Notes: generated from the sequence alone by a model not told the origin. Shown: positions 43,886-53,870, counted from the stretch's first letter. The stretch: 64,000 bases of DNA from JAISST01 sp050434145 (GCF_050434145.1 NZ_JBNPVX010000008.1:12968-76967); one strand, 5' to 3'. Program-made: numbers and translations.

Positions 43886-46600
43886 TTATTTGATTTTTGC
43901 CCAATTTTCTCCGATATGACCATTTACATCAAGTTTTACATTTTCAAATTTGACACAAGTACGCATTATATTTTCTATTTCTTCTTTATATATATCTGCT
44001 TTTTCCTGATCAACTTCAAAAATTAGCTCATCATGCACTTGCAATAATAATGAAATATCTTTTTTTCCTTTGATTTTTTCATGTATTTCAATCATGGCTT
44101 TCTTTATTATTTCTGCAGCAGTTCCTTGTATTACAGCATTTACAGCCATACGTTGAGCTTGATTTTTTATATTTTTGTTTTGAGAATTGATTCCTTCTAT
44201 GATTCTTCTTCTTTTGAAATATGTCTCTACATATCCATGTTGCTCTGCATATGTTATGATACTACCTTCAAAATCTTTTACTCTAGGATATTCTCTAAAA
44301 TATTTGTCAATGTATTCACTTGCTTCTTTTGGAGTAATAGATAATTCTTTAGATAATCCAAAGGAGGTTTTTCCGTATATTATACTAAAGTTAATTACTT
44401 TTGCCATTGACCTTTGATCACGTGTGATTTCATCACCATCATTGTCCAAAAAAAGTTTTCTTGCAGTAAGAGCATGAAGGTCTTCATTATTATTATATGC
44501 ATTAATAAGATTTTCATCTTTGGATAATTCACCTAATACACGTAATTCGATCTGAGAATAATCTATTCCAAGTAAGGTAAAACCTTCTTTGGCAATAAAT
44601 CCTGCTCTTATTTTGATACCTTCATCACTTCTTACAGGAATATTTTGCAAGTTTGGATTGGAAGAAGAGAGTCTTCCAGTTGTGGTTCCTATTTGATTGT
44701 ATGTAGTGTGAACTCTGTTATTTCTATCTATCAAAAGAGGCATTGTATCTACATATGTACTTTTTAATTTAGTTAATTTACGATATTCAAGAATATATTT
44801 TGCAATTTCTACTCCTTGATCTCGCAAAGTTTCTAATACATCTACATCAGTTGATAATCCTGTTTTTGTTTTCTTTACAGGATTTATATTGAGCCTCATA
44901 AATAAAACTTCAGCCATTTGTTTTGGGGAATTAATATTAAATTCTCCCATGGCTAATTCATATATTTTTTCTTGATTTTTCAAAATTAATTCATTTAATT
45001 CATGACTAAATTTTTTGAAATATTCTGGATTTATTTTTATTCCAGTAGTTTCCATAGCAGATAAAATCTTTATTAAAGGGTGTTCTATAGTGTTTAATAC
45101 ATGGAGTAACTGCTTTTCTTGCAGTTCATCAATTATTATTGAAGTGCACTGCAGAAATCCGCTAGTCCTTTCAGCAAGAAATTTCCCATATTCTTCTGGA
45201 TTTAGAGATTCTTCAATTTCTTTTCCAAATCTCTCTTGATAATTTTCTAAATCATGGTCAAGAGCATATTTTATAGGTATATCATAATTTTCTTTTGTTT
45301 GTGATGTCAGTAAATGACATCCTATCATTAGGTCTAAATATAAGTTGTTGATGTGAAAACCTTTGTTAAAAAGATTTTTAATATTGTAAGAAGTAACTTT
45401 ACCTAAAAAGTTTGTTAATAAATCTTTTACTTTATTAATATCTGTATAATTGGAGTATAATAGTGATTTGTGCCAGAGAGGGATATAAAAATCATTATGA
45501 TCACTACTTATTGCAATACCTGCATTAGAGCACAATAATCCAATTAATTGTGAATCTTTGAGAGATTCTTCCAAAATATTGAAATTATTTTCATTGTTAA
45601 CTACAATGAAATTTTTTATTATTTTTTCATAGACTTTTTTGCTAGGTACTTTTTCCACCACAGAGTCAACAGAGTTATTGACAGGTGTACTTATGTCATA
45701 TAATGAATTTTGATTATTTTCTAATGATAATTTTCTGATAAGTCCCTTAAATTCCAAAGTCTTAAATAAATCTAACAATTTATTTGTATTTATATGATAT
45801 TGAAAATTTTCTGCTGAACAATCTATGTCAAGATTTTTTTCAATAGTTGCTAAGGTTCTGCTTAAGAATGCTAAGTCTTTATCCTCTTTTAGATTTTCAA
45901 TGATAGATTTTCCTATTCCAGAAATTTCAGATAAGTTATCCAAATTTTCATAAACGCCTTCAAGATTATGGTATTTTTCTAAGAGAGGAATAGCTTTCTT
46001 TGGTCCTATTTTACGGACACCTGGAATACCATCACTAGCATCACCAATAAGCCCAAAAAGATCTGGAATCATGTCAGATGTAACTCCAAGATATTCTTTT
46101 ACATCATTATCATTTGCTATTATTTTGAACCTTTCCTTACCTTCACCCTTCCCCAGAAGAGCTATTTTGATATTTCTATCAAGAATCTGAGCAAGGTCTT
46201 TATCACCAGTTACAACAATGACCTCTATATCTTTTTGAGATACTTTTGAAGCTATTGTACCAAGTACATCATCTGCTTCATGACCTTCTATTTTAATTCT
46301 TTTAATGTTAAAATAATCAAGAACTTCTTCAATCCGAGGAATTTGTGTCAATAAATCTTCTGGGACGGCCTCTCTTTGTGCTTTATATTCTTGATATATT
46401 TCGCTTCTTTTTAGGGATGATCTTTTTACATCAAATGCTGCTCCGATGTAGTCAGGATTAAATTCATCAATAATGCTCAGAAGTGTATTGGTAAATCCAT
46501 AAACTGCCCCAGTAGGTTCAGTTTTTGTTCTAAAATGCATATTAGCAAAAAAAGCTCTATACATAATTGCACTAACATCTAAAAGTACTAATTTTTTCAT
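43886..46600 (-). CDS. polA: DNA polymerase I
   Basis: A 904-residue, three-domain PolA. Residues 1-290: 5' nuclease (LLDVSAIMYRAFFA, EGHEADDVLGTIA, VTGDKDLAQIL, GLIGDASDGIPGVRKIGPKK). Residues 320-490 are the 3'-5' exonuclease region but lack the DxE motif: the usual acidic pair is replaced in LIGLLCSNAGIAISS, so proofreading is probably absent, as in Bacillus PolA. Residues 500-904: polymerase with motif A LLGIDYSQIELRVLGELS, motif B RSMAKVINFSIIYGKTSFG and motif C LLQVHDELIFEV. It fills gaps and removes primers in the cytosol. The first gene of a polA-whiA-ribF/scpA unit. Confidence 0.97.
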   Translation of the reverse strand: MKKLVLLDVSAIMYRAFFANMHFRTKTEPTGAVYGFTNTLLSIIDEFNPDYIGAAFDVKRSSLKRSEIYQEYKAQREAVPEDLLTQIPRIEEVLDYFNIKRIKIEGHEADDVLGTIASKVSQKDIEVIVVTGDKDLAQILDRNIKIALLGKGEGKERFKIIANDNDVKEYLGVTSDMIPDLFGLIGDASDGIPGVRKIGPKKAIPLLEKYHNLEGVYENLDNLSEISGIGKSIIENLKEDKDLAFLSRTLATIEKNLDIDCSAENFQYHINTNKLLDLFKTLEFKGLIRKLSLENNQNSLYDISTPVNNSVDSVVEKVPSKKVYEKIIKNFIVVNNENNFNILEESLKDSQLIGLLCSNAGIAISSDHNDFYIPLWHKSLLYSNYTDINKVKDLLTNFLGKVTSYNIKNLFNKGFHINNLYLDLMIGCHLLTSQTKENYDIPIKYALDHDLENYQERFGKEIEESLNPEEYGKFLAERTSGFLQCTSIIIDELQEKQLLHVLNTIEHPLIKILSAMETTGIKINPEYFKKFSHELNELILKNQEKIYELAMGEFNINSPKQMAEVLFMRLNINPVKKTKTGLSTDVDVLETLRDQGVEIAKYILEYRKLTKLKSTYVDTMPLLIDRNNRVHTTYNQIGTTTGRLSSSNPNLQNIPVRSDEGIKIRAGFIAKEGFTLLGIDYSQIELRVLGELSKDENLINAYNNNEDLHALTARKLFLDNDGDEITRDQRSMAKVINFSIIYGKTSFGLSKELSITPKEASEYIDKYFREYPRVKDFEGSIITYAEQHGYVETYFKRRRIIEGINSQNKNIKNQAQRMAVNAVIQGTAAEIIKKAMIEIHEKIKGKKDISLLLQVHDELIFEVDQEKADIYKEEIENIMRTCVKFENVKLDVNGHIGENWAKIK

Positions 46601-46654
46601 ATGTAACCCCTTTTAAAGCATGTAAGATACTAAATTTCATTGATAAAATGCTAA

Positions 46655-46676
46655 AAGTCTCCAAAAAATGAGACTT
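46655..46676 (-). terminator. Hairpin upstream of polA
   Basis: AAGTCTC (46655-46661) and GAGACTT (46670-46676) form a 7-bp stem with an eight-base loop. On the minus strand it is followed by TTAGC with few T residues, so it may be a weak terminator or leader structure of polA. Confidence 0.4.
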
Positions 46677-46825
46677 AACCACAAAAAATATGGTATCCTA
46701 AGTATTATATCATGGATTACATAAAAAAGGTACTGTTTTTTTCTTAAGTGCTTTCTATAAAATCAAAAATGACCTCTTTAATCCTTGATATTATAGGAAA
46801 AAATAAAAAAAATTTTTCAAAAAAT

Positions 46826-46854
46826 AAAAAACGACTGTATTAGAGTCGTTTTTT
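46826..46854 (-). terminator. Intrinsic terminator of the divergent PP2C-like gene
   Basis: AAAAAACGACT (46826-46836) and AGTCGTTTTTT (46844-46854) form an 11-bp stem with T-runs on both strands, ending the minus-strand gene at 46882. Confidence 0.88.
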
Positions 46855-46881
46855 GGTTTGGTAAATATTTATATTAATAAT

Positions 46882-48915
46882 TTATTTTAAGTTTAATTTA
46901 GACTGCACTCTTTCAAGAATACTGCTACGCATATTGTTAGATATGTATTTATTTCCATTAAGCTTTTTATATTCTGCTATGGCTGCATTATATTTTTCAT
47001 TGGCCTTTGTATTGTCATTACTTCTTTTGTAATCATCTCCGGCTGTCTCATGCCTTACTCCACGTAATAAGATATTATTTACATTTATCTTACCTTGAGC
47101 AGTGATTGGATCATTATATTTTTTGTTTGAAAGAGCTTTTTTATAATAATCCAATGATTCGGTCCATCTTCCTTTAGCTAAAGATTGGTCACCCAATGCA
47201 ATATAGTTAGTATCATCTAGATTAATAGGAATCTCTTTTTTTACCTTTGGAGGAGGAGTAGGTGCTGGTTCTTCTTTCAGATTTAGTTTGGCAAGAATTT
47301 CCTCATATATTCGGATTCTTTTATTTTCTTGGAAAACAGGGGCTATTTCTTCATATATCTCTAAAGATTTTTTTTTGGTCCTTTTTTGTTCATATAAAGA
47401 ATCTGCTTCTAATTTTTTAGTAAAAGCTGCTTCTAGTACATCACATACTGCTATATTTTTGATTGTATTATCTTTAGTTTTAGCAAACCAACTATTTTTT
47501 GAATTAAGGTTATTTAAAAGTCTTATGGCTTGTTGATATTTATTTTTGGCAGACAAATATTGATCATTATCAAAGGTAATATCCCCGTCTTTTAGTAAAT
47601 TTTGTACTTTTATACCAGTTTCACTTTCCTTGATTTTGTCATTGACACCTTCAATAACAGAACTATGCTTATCATCATTACTAATATTCTTAAGCTCTTC
47701 ATACAAATTCATAGCAGTATTATAGTAATTAATAGAATCATCAAATTTTGGTAATTCAATTCTTGCATCACCAGTTTTTATATTTTTTGTTATTCGTGCA
47801 ATATAATCATCTATATTTTTCTTTAGTTTATAGTTTTGATAGTATCTATTTCCAGCAAACAATAAGAGTAGACCACAAATTAATAAAATTGCTTTTCTAT
47901 AGTGTGTTTCAATGTCTCTTCCAATCTTTTCCCACAATGTAGGTTCTCTTATAAATGGAATAGGTCGATCGAAAAATATGCCACATAAGGTAAAATTATT
48001 CAAAATATATGTATTGTTGGTTCTTATTTTTTTTATAAGGCCTGAAATCCATTGACCACACCGTACATTATTATTTAATTCAGTAAGAATGTCATAAGAA
48101 CTTAAATTTTCCCAAGAACCTTGTGATAATAAGAGCGCTTTATCGCCTGGCAGCAAGACCATTGTTTCACTTATATTAATATTTGTCTTAATGTCAAGGC
48201 CAAATTTTTGTGTAAGTTGATTTTTATCTTTTCTGAATCGGATCTCATCATGTAAAATAACACCTTTCTCATATTCTATATGAGCTATAGTATCATCACA
48301 AGTAATATATTTGATACCACTATCACGAATTATCATCCCGCGAGAATTACCAACATTTGCAAAAAATACTCGAGAATAATCACTAATCATGACTACAAAG
48401 GAGCAATAACTATACTGTTTCATTTCTTCATACATATTTCTTTGCATTAAAATAATTTTTTTATTGATCTCCAATAGAATATTCTTAATATAATTAGGAT
48501 CCATAGAAGGTTTTTTAGAAAATTCTTCTATAATCATTTCGCCAATAGTAGGTGCAATTTCACTCTCAAATCCGCCACCATTACTTGCTTCGGCTAGAAC
48601 CCAACATCCAAAATCATCCAATTCTTCATAAGTAAAATGATTATTATGAGATGCTTTATCCCCTTTATCAGAGAAAAAAGAAGTAACAAAGAAACTATTA
48701 TTTTTTCTAGTAGGGATATAAAGAGCATTTTTTTTTGATGAAACTTTTTCGGTGTTTGGTTCTTGAAAAATATCTTCACTATGTGAATTTGTATAACTAT
48801 GTTCTTTACTATCTTCAGTTACATCATCTGTGGTATTAATTTTAGCATCATTGATTTTTTGTTCATTTTGGTTTTCAAAATTCTTATTTTTTTTCTTATA
48901 ATTTTTTTTGCTCAC
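46882..48915 (-). CDS. PP2C-fold protein with transmembrane helix and TPR-like tail; catalytic residues lost
   Basis: A 677-residue protein. Residues 1-70 are charged and disordered. Residues 75-320 follow the PP2C order: FFVTSFFSDKGDKAS, CWVLAEASNGGGFES (where active forms have DGxGG), FFANVGNSRGMIIRD (active: GDSR), LLSQGSWENLS (active: SDG) and NNFTLCGIFFD (active: DN). All metal-binding aspartates seem replaced. A transmembrane helix (AILLICGLLLLFAGNRYY) follows near 345, then helical TPR-like repeats (DQSLAKGRWTESLDYYKKAL) to the end. It is divergent from the sheath gene and paralogous to the protein at 55112, so it likely belongs to the same machine as a sensor or scaffold. Confidence 0.8.
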   Translation of the reverse strand: MSKKNYKKKNKNFENQNEQKINDAKINTTDDVTEDSKEHSYTNSHSEDIFQEPNTEKVSSKKNALYIPTRKNNSFFVTSFFSDKGDKASHNNHFTYEELDDFGCWVLAEASNGGGFESEIAPTIGEMIIEEFSKKPSMDPNYIKNILLEINKKIILMQRNMYEEMKQYSYCSFVVMISDYSRVFFANVGNSRGMIIRDSGIKYITCDDTIAHIEYEKGVILHDEIRFRKDKNQLTQKFGLDIKTNINISETMVLLPGDKALLLSQGSWENLSSYDILTELNNNVRCGQWISGLIKKIRTNNTYILNNFTLCGIFFDRPIPFIREPTLWEKIGRDIETHYRKAILLICGLLLLFAGNRYYQNYKLKKNIDDYIARITKNIKTGDARIELPKFDDSINYYNTAMNLYEELKNISNDDKHSSVIEGVNDKIKESETGIKVQNLLKDGDITFDNDQYLSAKNKYQQAIRLLNNLNSKNSWFAKTKDNTIKNIAVCDVLEAAFTKKLEADSLYEQKRTKKKSLEIYEEIAPVFQENKRIRIYEEILAKLNLKEEPAPTPPPKVKKEIPINLDDTNYIALGDQSLAKGRWTESLDYYKKALSNKKYNDPITAQGKINVNNILLRGVRHETAGDDYKRSNDNTKANEKYNAAIAEYKKLNGNKYISNNMRSSILERVQSKLNLK

Positions 48916-49640
48916 AATTAGACCTCTCTAACATTAATTTTTTATATTTCTTAGACCAAAGCTTAGAATAACTTTAGTATGGGGTTTGTGTAAAAAGATT
49001 TTTGAATTTATTTTTTAAAAAATTATTAATGTGACAAATGTTCCTGATATAATACAACAGTAACAATTTGAAACAGATATATAATATTGTACAGATTAAA
49101 TTTTTCAAAAATAACCTTTGATTTATTATATCGTTATTAGGAAAGTTTGTCAAATGTTTTACATTGAGGATTAAATTGAATAATAAATTTATTGACAAAA
49201 TTTATGTGTTGTGATAAATTAATATTATCAAAATAAAGAAAAAAAAAGTTCTGTATTGTGAACAAAAAAAATTTTTCTAATTTAATAATTTTGCGAAATA
49301 CAATAGAATAAATTTTGGTATTTAAATTCAAATGAAATTAAGTGAAAATAGTAATTATTATAACAGTGGGAGTGGCATAACAATACGTAGAATACGTAGA
49401 ATTGTGATAAAAATAAAATGTAGTAGTATCATAAAAATAGAATTTCTTTGTATAAAATTGAGATTGAAATATTATTATATAGATTAAAATAGTAATTGTA
49501 AATGGTGTTTAAATAGCATAGTGAAAAATATTATAAAGTTGGAGGCGAATTTTTGGTATAGATACTGATATTTTCTCATTAAGGTTTTATTTTATGGATG
49601 TTATTTGAAATTATGTTTGTAGAATCACTATAAATGAGTA
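48916..49640. other. Long divergent control region of the contractile cluster
   Basis: About 725 AT-rich bases with no convincing gene. On the plus strand there is an extended -10 TGATATAAT (49045-49053), and a promoter-like pair TTGACA (49192-49197) with TAAATT (49215-49220) at a 17-base spacer. At 49382-49399 a 9-bp motif AATACGTAG is tandemly repeated, framed by CAAT and ATTG, which looks like a regulator site. The leader of the sheath gene would be 400-580 bases, unusually long. Confidence 0.45.
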
Positions 49641-51989
49641 ATGACAGATGTGTACTTGAGAGAAATAAATATGAAAAAATTATTTGGGAAAATTGCAAGT
49701 ATAACAAAAAAAATCATTTCAAAAAATAAAGATAATACAAAAATAGAGGAAAAGTATGATAAAAATGGTATCAATAAAGATAATATAGATAATAATGAAA
49801 AAAATAAAAATGGAGGTCATGAAAAAATTATGTTGAATTACAACTTTCCTAATTTGAACAGAACTATTTTATTTGAAACATTCAACGATGAAAAGCTCAA
49901 TCTTTTAACTTTGGTTGGGATAGGCAACACAGAACAATCTTTAACAGATGAAAAGGTGAATGAGATAAATAAATATCTCCTAGTTCACAGTTTTGAGGAA
50001 TTTTTAGAAAAATTCCAACCTAAGATATACAGTTTTTTCAATGCAGCAACTCAAAGAATTAAGTATTCTATGAATAAACCTAATGGAATACCTGATAGTG
50101 CAATTACAGAAATACCATTAACAATGGAAAACAGTTTCTTCAAAATGCTGATAACTTTGTTGGACTCTAAAAAAGCTACTGGAAGTAAAAATGTTGATTT
50201 TAATTTTAAAGATATTTTAAATATGTTATCCCCTAAAAAGGTGATGGATGACATTAAAGTGTTAAGAAAAGAAATATCTTATTTATTTGATAAACATGAG
50301 GAATTGGAAGATGGAGATCCTATAAAGCTTGAATATGGTGACAAGCTGAATGTTGCTTTTGAAAGAGCTTCAGAAAACTATAATAATATACTTGGAATGT
50401 TACCTTTGGCAATCGAAGATATTAAGACTCGTCTTTTAGTTGGTCTTTCAGAAAATCAAGGAAAAGCTGAAGAAATAAAGATTGGTATGCTTACAATGGA
50501 TGATAAAGGAGAACTTAAAATCATTGAGGAAAAACCTACAAAAGATAAGAAGATGCTCCAAATTACCAATCATAAAAATAATGCTGTCCTAGCTCAGTAT
50601 TTTGAAGATGATTACAAGGATGTAAATGAAAATACAAATGAATACATAAAAAGCCTTGTAGTAAGGACCTTTGCACCATTACCAACTGTGTTAGGTGAAG
50701 TAGATTCAAAACAAGAAGTAAAAAATTATAATCAATACTTAACATTTTATAAAGATGCACAAGAAGATTTTATAAAATCGATCAAACCATTGATTGAAAA
50801 AATAATGGGAGTGAAAGTATTCTTTGAGCAATATGGAAAAAATTTGAATGCAATGACTCCTTCTCTATTAATAACAAATATAAGTTTGGAAATGTTATTA
50901 AAAGGTGATAATAAAAAAGCTTTAGATGTGTATTTAAATACTGTAAACCAAAAAACAGATTACACAAATACTATTTGGTATGGAATTATTCCTAGTATCA
51001 ATCTAGAGGCTAAAGATAAAAAGAATGTAAAAGAGAGATTTGCTGGAACTAAAAAAGAAGAAAAAGCAGATACAAATACAATAGAAAATCTTCAAGTAGC
51101 TATGAGTATTTTAAAAGATCATAAAGTTACGACTTTCTTTAGTGTAATAGGAAATAATGATACTACTTTTAGTAATCTAGCAACAGAAGGAATTGAAAAG
51201 TACTTGGAAAAAACTAAAAATCTTCAACGTAGAGATTTTTCTGAATATCTTGTGCCTTGTTTGCCTAATTTTACAATAATACCAAAAGAAAAATCTGTAG
51301 TTATATTGGATTATAAATTGATGTTACAAGAAGATGATAAAATAGTTGATGTGGATAAAGAAGAATTGATAAAATTCTGGATAGAAGGAGTATATGTAGA
51401 AGCTTCTTATGTAGCAGCAGGTCTTGTAGCTGCACATCAATGTCCAGTATTCTTGAAAAAGAGGTTTAAAAAAGTGGATCCAATAGAGCCAGGAGTGAGA
51501 ATTAATATTGAAGAAAAAGATAATAGCAGAAAATTATATACATCACTTTCTAAAGAAATCACAGGATATACTACAGCTACTAAGGATGTCATTAATAGAA
51601 ATAACTTTGGATTTGTATTTTCGTCAGATAATGTGCAAGACAGAGGTAAAGTGATAAATAATATTACAGTGTACAAAGCTAGAACTTTGGCAAGTGATGA
51701 AAATGGGACTTTTGAACCAATTTATAAAACATCAACTGCTACATATATAGAAAGAATATTAAGATATGCTACTACAGATTTTAAAGAAGATGAAATAAGA
51801 GAATTCTTCAGCAATAGTCCTAACAGTCAAAAAAGTAAATGGTTGAAAAAACAAAAAGAAGAGGCAATCAATGCTATATTAAGACCAGGTGATGATATTA
51901 GTATGGAAATAGTAGATTCTAGATGTAAACTTCATATTAATTTTAATGGGGATGCTAGAAACCTAGAATTAGATCTTAGCAAAAACTAG
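49641..51989 (+). CDS. Contractile sheath-like protein (TssC/phage-sheath fold), oversized
   Basis: A 782-residue protein, first gene of the plus-strand cluster. The C-terminal part is sheath-like: VYVEASYVAAGLVAAHQCPV, then VYKARTLASDENGTF (compare the phage-sheath ARTL segment) and TYIERILRYATTDFKEDEIR, matching the TssC/sheath C-terminal fold, ending in a beta strand for handshake contacts. The 300 N-terminal residues are extra compared with TssC (about 490), and may supply a TssB-like part; no separate tssB is visible. Start is uncertain: ATG at 49641, 49671 (MKKLFGK) or 49830 (MLNYNFPNL, with GGAGG at 49812 rather far) are all possible. Assignment rests on pattern and context. Confidence 0.6.
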   Translation: MTDVYLREINMKKLFGKIASITKKIISKNKDNTKIEEKYDKNGINKDNIDNNEKNKNGGHEKIMLNYNFPNLNRTILFETFNDEKLNLLTLVGIGNTEQSLTDEKVNEINKYLLVHSFEEFLEKFQPKIYSFFNAATQRIKYSMNKPNGIPDSAITEIPLTMENSFFKMLITLLDSKKATGSKNVDFNFKDILNMLSPKKVMDDIKVLRKEISYLFDKHEELEDGDPIKLEYGDKLNVAFERASENYNNILGMLPLAIEDIKTRLLVGLSENQGKAEEIKIGMLTMDDKGELKIIEEKPTKDKKMLQITNHKNNAVLAQYFEDDYKDVNENTNEYIKSLVVRTFAPLPTVLGEVDSKQEVKNYNQYLTFYKDAQEDFIKSIKPLIEKIMGVKVFFEQYGKNLNAMTPSLLITNISLEMLLKGDNKKALDVYLNTVNQKTDYTNTIWYGIIPSINLEAKDKKNVKERFAGTKKEEKADTNTIENLQVAMSILKDHKVTTFFSVIGNNDTTFSNLATEGIEKYLEKTKNLQRRDFSEYLVPCLPNFTIIPKEKSVVILDYKLMLQEDDKIVDVDKEELIKFWIEGVYVEASYVAAGLVAAHQCPVFLKKRFKKVDPIEPGVRINIEEKDNSRKLYTSLSKEITGYTTATKDVINRNNFGFVFSSDNVQDRGKVINNITVYKARTLASDENGTFEPIYKTSTATYIERILRYATTDFKEDEIREFFSNSPNSQKSKWLKKQKEEAINAILRPGDDISMEIVDSRCKLHINFNGDARNLELDLSKN

Positions 51990-52042
51990 TAAAAATTAGG
52001 GAAACCTATTTTTAAATAAAAATATCAAAAGGAGGAAGTATT

Positions 52043-52477
52043 ATGGGAGTTAGATTAACAATTAAAGGAAAATCAGAAGAAATTAAGTTTGATAAGGATA
52101 ATATTGTATCAGCAAGATTTATTTCTGATACTCCAGATGATTCAAATGCAAGAGCAAGTGAATTAAGTGCAATACTTGAAATCAAAGGGAAAATTATTAC
52201 TCCAGTAAATGGAGAAACTGCAGATGATACAGTAAAAATGGCTAATTGGTCATTAGTACCTGCAGAAAGTTCTGATGCTTACAGAGATGTAATATTAGAA
52301 GTGATAGCAGGTAGTGTAATGGTTAGAAAAACACATTTTACTAATGGGTTTATTGTTGATTACACAGAAGATTATACATCTACTGATGGAGTGGGGACTT
52401 TTACTGTTTTACTTAAACAAAAAAAAGAAAAAATGGAAGAAGTTCAAATCGAAGGTGGATACAAAGCAGAGGAATAA
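52043..52477 (+). CDS. Inner tube protein (Hcp / phage tail-tube-like)
   Basis: A 144-residue protein, beta-rich: MGVRLTIKGKSEEIKFDKDN, ELSAILEIKGKI, MANWSLVPAESSDAYRDVIL and FIVDYTEDYTSTDGVGTFTV, the arrangement found in Hcp and tail-tube proteins, including the late strand with Asp-Tyr before a Gly-rich turn. It should stack as hexamer rings inside the sheath encoded directly upstream. AGGAGG precedes the ATG, the strongest ribosome site in the cluster, as expected for a bulk structural subunit. A signal peptide is absent. Confidence 0.65.
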   Translation: MGVRLTIKGKSEEIKFDKDNIVSARFISDTPDDSNARASELSAILEIKGKIITPVNGETADDTVKMANWSLVPAESSDAYRDVILEVIAGSVMVRKTHFTNGFIVDYTEDYTSTDGVGTFTVLLKQKKEKMEEVQIEGGYKAEE

Positions 52478-52616
52478 TATCATAGTGGGGGTATCATTAC
52501 CCCCACTCTTAATAATGAAATATTTACTATTTAAATTAGAATTTTTTAATTAAATCAACTGTTAATCTTGATTGAAGTAGAAAATCTTTTATTATTTTGA
52601 AAGTGGAGGATATATT

Positions 52617-53399
52617 GTGAGTTTTATAGATAATAAAATACCTATATTGAGACGTGGCAATATCATAGACAGCAATATTTTGAATAACATGCAGGATACA
52701 CCACATGAATATTTGGGACTTCATTATAGTAATTATTGTAATGGTGTGCTCTATGGTGTAGATGTTTATGGGAAGGATTACAGTCTTATAGTCGGGAAAG
52801 GAATAATTAAATGGAATAATTTTTATTATAGAATAACAGAAGAAGTTTCTACAGAAATTCCATATGAAGATGGTGACTATATATTTAAAATGAGATTTTT
52901 GCCACCTAAATCGATAGAGTCAGAAAAATATACATTGTATCAGATGGAAATATTTCATACTTTTGATGATACAAAGAATGAAAATGAAATGGAACTTATG
53001 CGAATAAAAAGAAGGGAAGGGGCAATTATTAGAAATGTGGAAAAATTTTCTGGAATTAACGCAGAGTATAATTTAATTAATGAAATTACTAAGCCTCAAA
53101 GCACATCTACAGGGGAATCTTTTCCAGAATCATTACTAAGATTATTTGCACAAGAAGTGTTAGAAAAGAAAGAATATGCTGACTTTGATGGAATCTACTG
53201 CCATTCTATCATGAATGGACCTATTACTAGGGAGTCATTAAAACAATATATCAGATATAAAATGAGAAAAAATATAGATATGGAAGTTGGCAATGAATAT
53301 ATTTATGAACAACTTGTAAAGATATTAAAGAGTATGAGAGATTCATATTATAGAGAAGAAGAAAGAATAAGAGAAAATAATATATTGATTGTGGAGTGA
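52617..53399 (+). CDS. Candidate baseplate adaptor, TssK-like N-terminal domain
   Basis: A 260-residue protein starting at a GTG (52617-52619) with GGAGGATAT upstream. The first 120 residues (IPILRRGNIIDSNILNNMQD, then HYSNYCNGVLYGVDVYGKDY and IVGKGIIKWNNFYYRI) resemble the shell domain found at the N-terminus of TssK and of phage receptor-binding tail proteins. A helical C-terminal region follows (LLRLFAQEVLEKKEYADFDG). TssK is about 450 residues; this one lacks room for the receptor-like end. I rate the assignment as plausible from pattern and position after tube and sheath. Confidence 0.5.
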   Translation: MSFIDNKIPILRRGNIIDSNILNNMQDTPHEYLGLHYSNYCNGVLYGVDVYGKDYSLIVGKGIIKWNNFYYRITEEVSTEIPYEDGDYIFKMRFLPPKSIESEKYTLYQMEIFHTFDDTKNENEMELMRIKRREGAIIRNVEKFSGINAEYNLINEITKPQSTSTGESFPESLLRLFAQEVLEKKEYADFDGIYCHSIMNGPITRESLKQYIRYKMRKNIDMEVGNEYIYEQLVKILKSMRDSYYREEERIRENNILIVE

Positions 53400-53405
53400 T
53401 CTAGA

Positions 53406-53870
53406 ATGGATTTATATGAATTATTAGGAGTAGCTAAGAATGCAACAAAAGATGAAATAAAGAAAAAGTATAGAGAAATGGCAAAAAAATATCATCCAGA
53501 TAGGTTTGTTAATGCTAGTAAAGATGAAAAAGAGAAAGCAGAAAATATGTTTAAAGATATAAATAATGCATATGAAACTCTGATTGATGATGATAGAAGA
53601 GCAGAATATGATGGAAAAAGTGGAAGTACTAATGATGATTTTTTCAATGGAAAAGGTAAGAAGAAAAAAAATGAAGGAAATTACCAAGAATCTTATGAAG
53701 ATATCTACAATATGTTTTCAAAAGGCAATATGGATGAAATGTTTAATGATTTTATGAAAAAAGGCACAACTTCTAAAGAAGACAAAGGTAACTCAGAAAT
53801 GAAAGAAGGGGTAAACAATATGTTTGAATCTTTTTTTTCAGTGAGAGGAAAGGGGAAGGGTAAAAAATGA
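53406..53870 (+). CDS. J-domain protein (Hsp40-like co-chaperone)
   Basis: A 154-residue protein whose first 65 residues are a complete J domain: MDLYELLGVAKNATKDEIKK, YREMAKKYHPDRFVNA with the HPD motif, and AYETLIDDDRRAEYDG. There is no zinc-finger or client-binding domain; the rest is charged with MFSKGNMDEMFNDFMKKG and a Gly/Lys tail. It should stimulate an Hsp70-type ATPase, most probably the one encoded at 58136. The gene starts six bases after the TssK-like stop and its end overlaps the next start, so it is translated in the same unit. Confidence 0.88.
   Translation: MDLYELLGVAKNATKDEIKKKYREMAKKYHPDRFVNASKDEKEKAENMFKDINNAYETLIDDDRRAEYDGKSGSTNDDFFNGKGKKKKNEGNYQESYEDIYNMFSKGNMDEMFNDFMKKGTTSKEDKGNSEMKEGVNNMFESFFSVRGKGKGKK

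Noticed and set aside
49021..49331. Two minus-strand frames in the sheath leader
   Set aside because: AT-rich, rich in Asn/Phe/Ile, without ribosome sites; promoter-like elements on the plus strand explain the region better.
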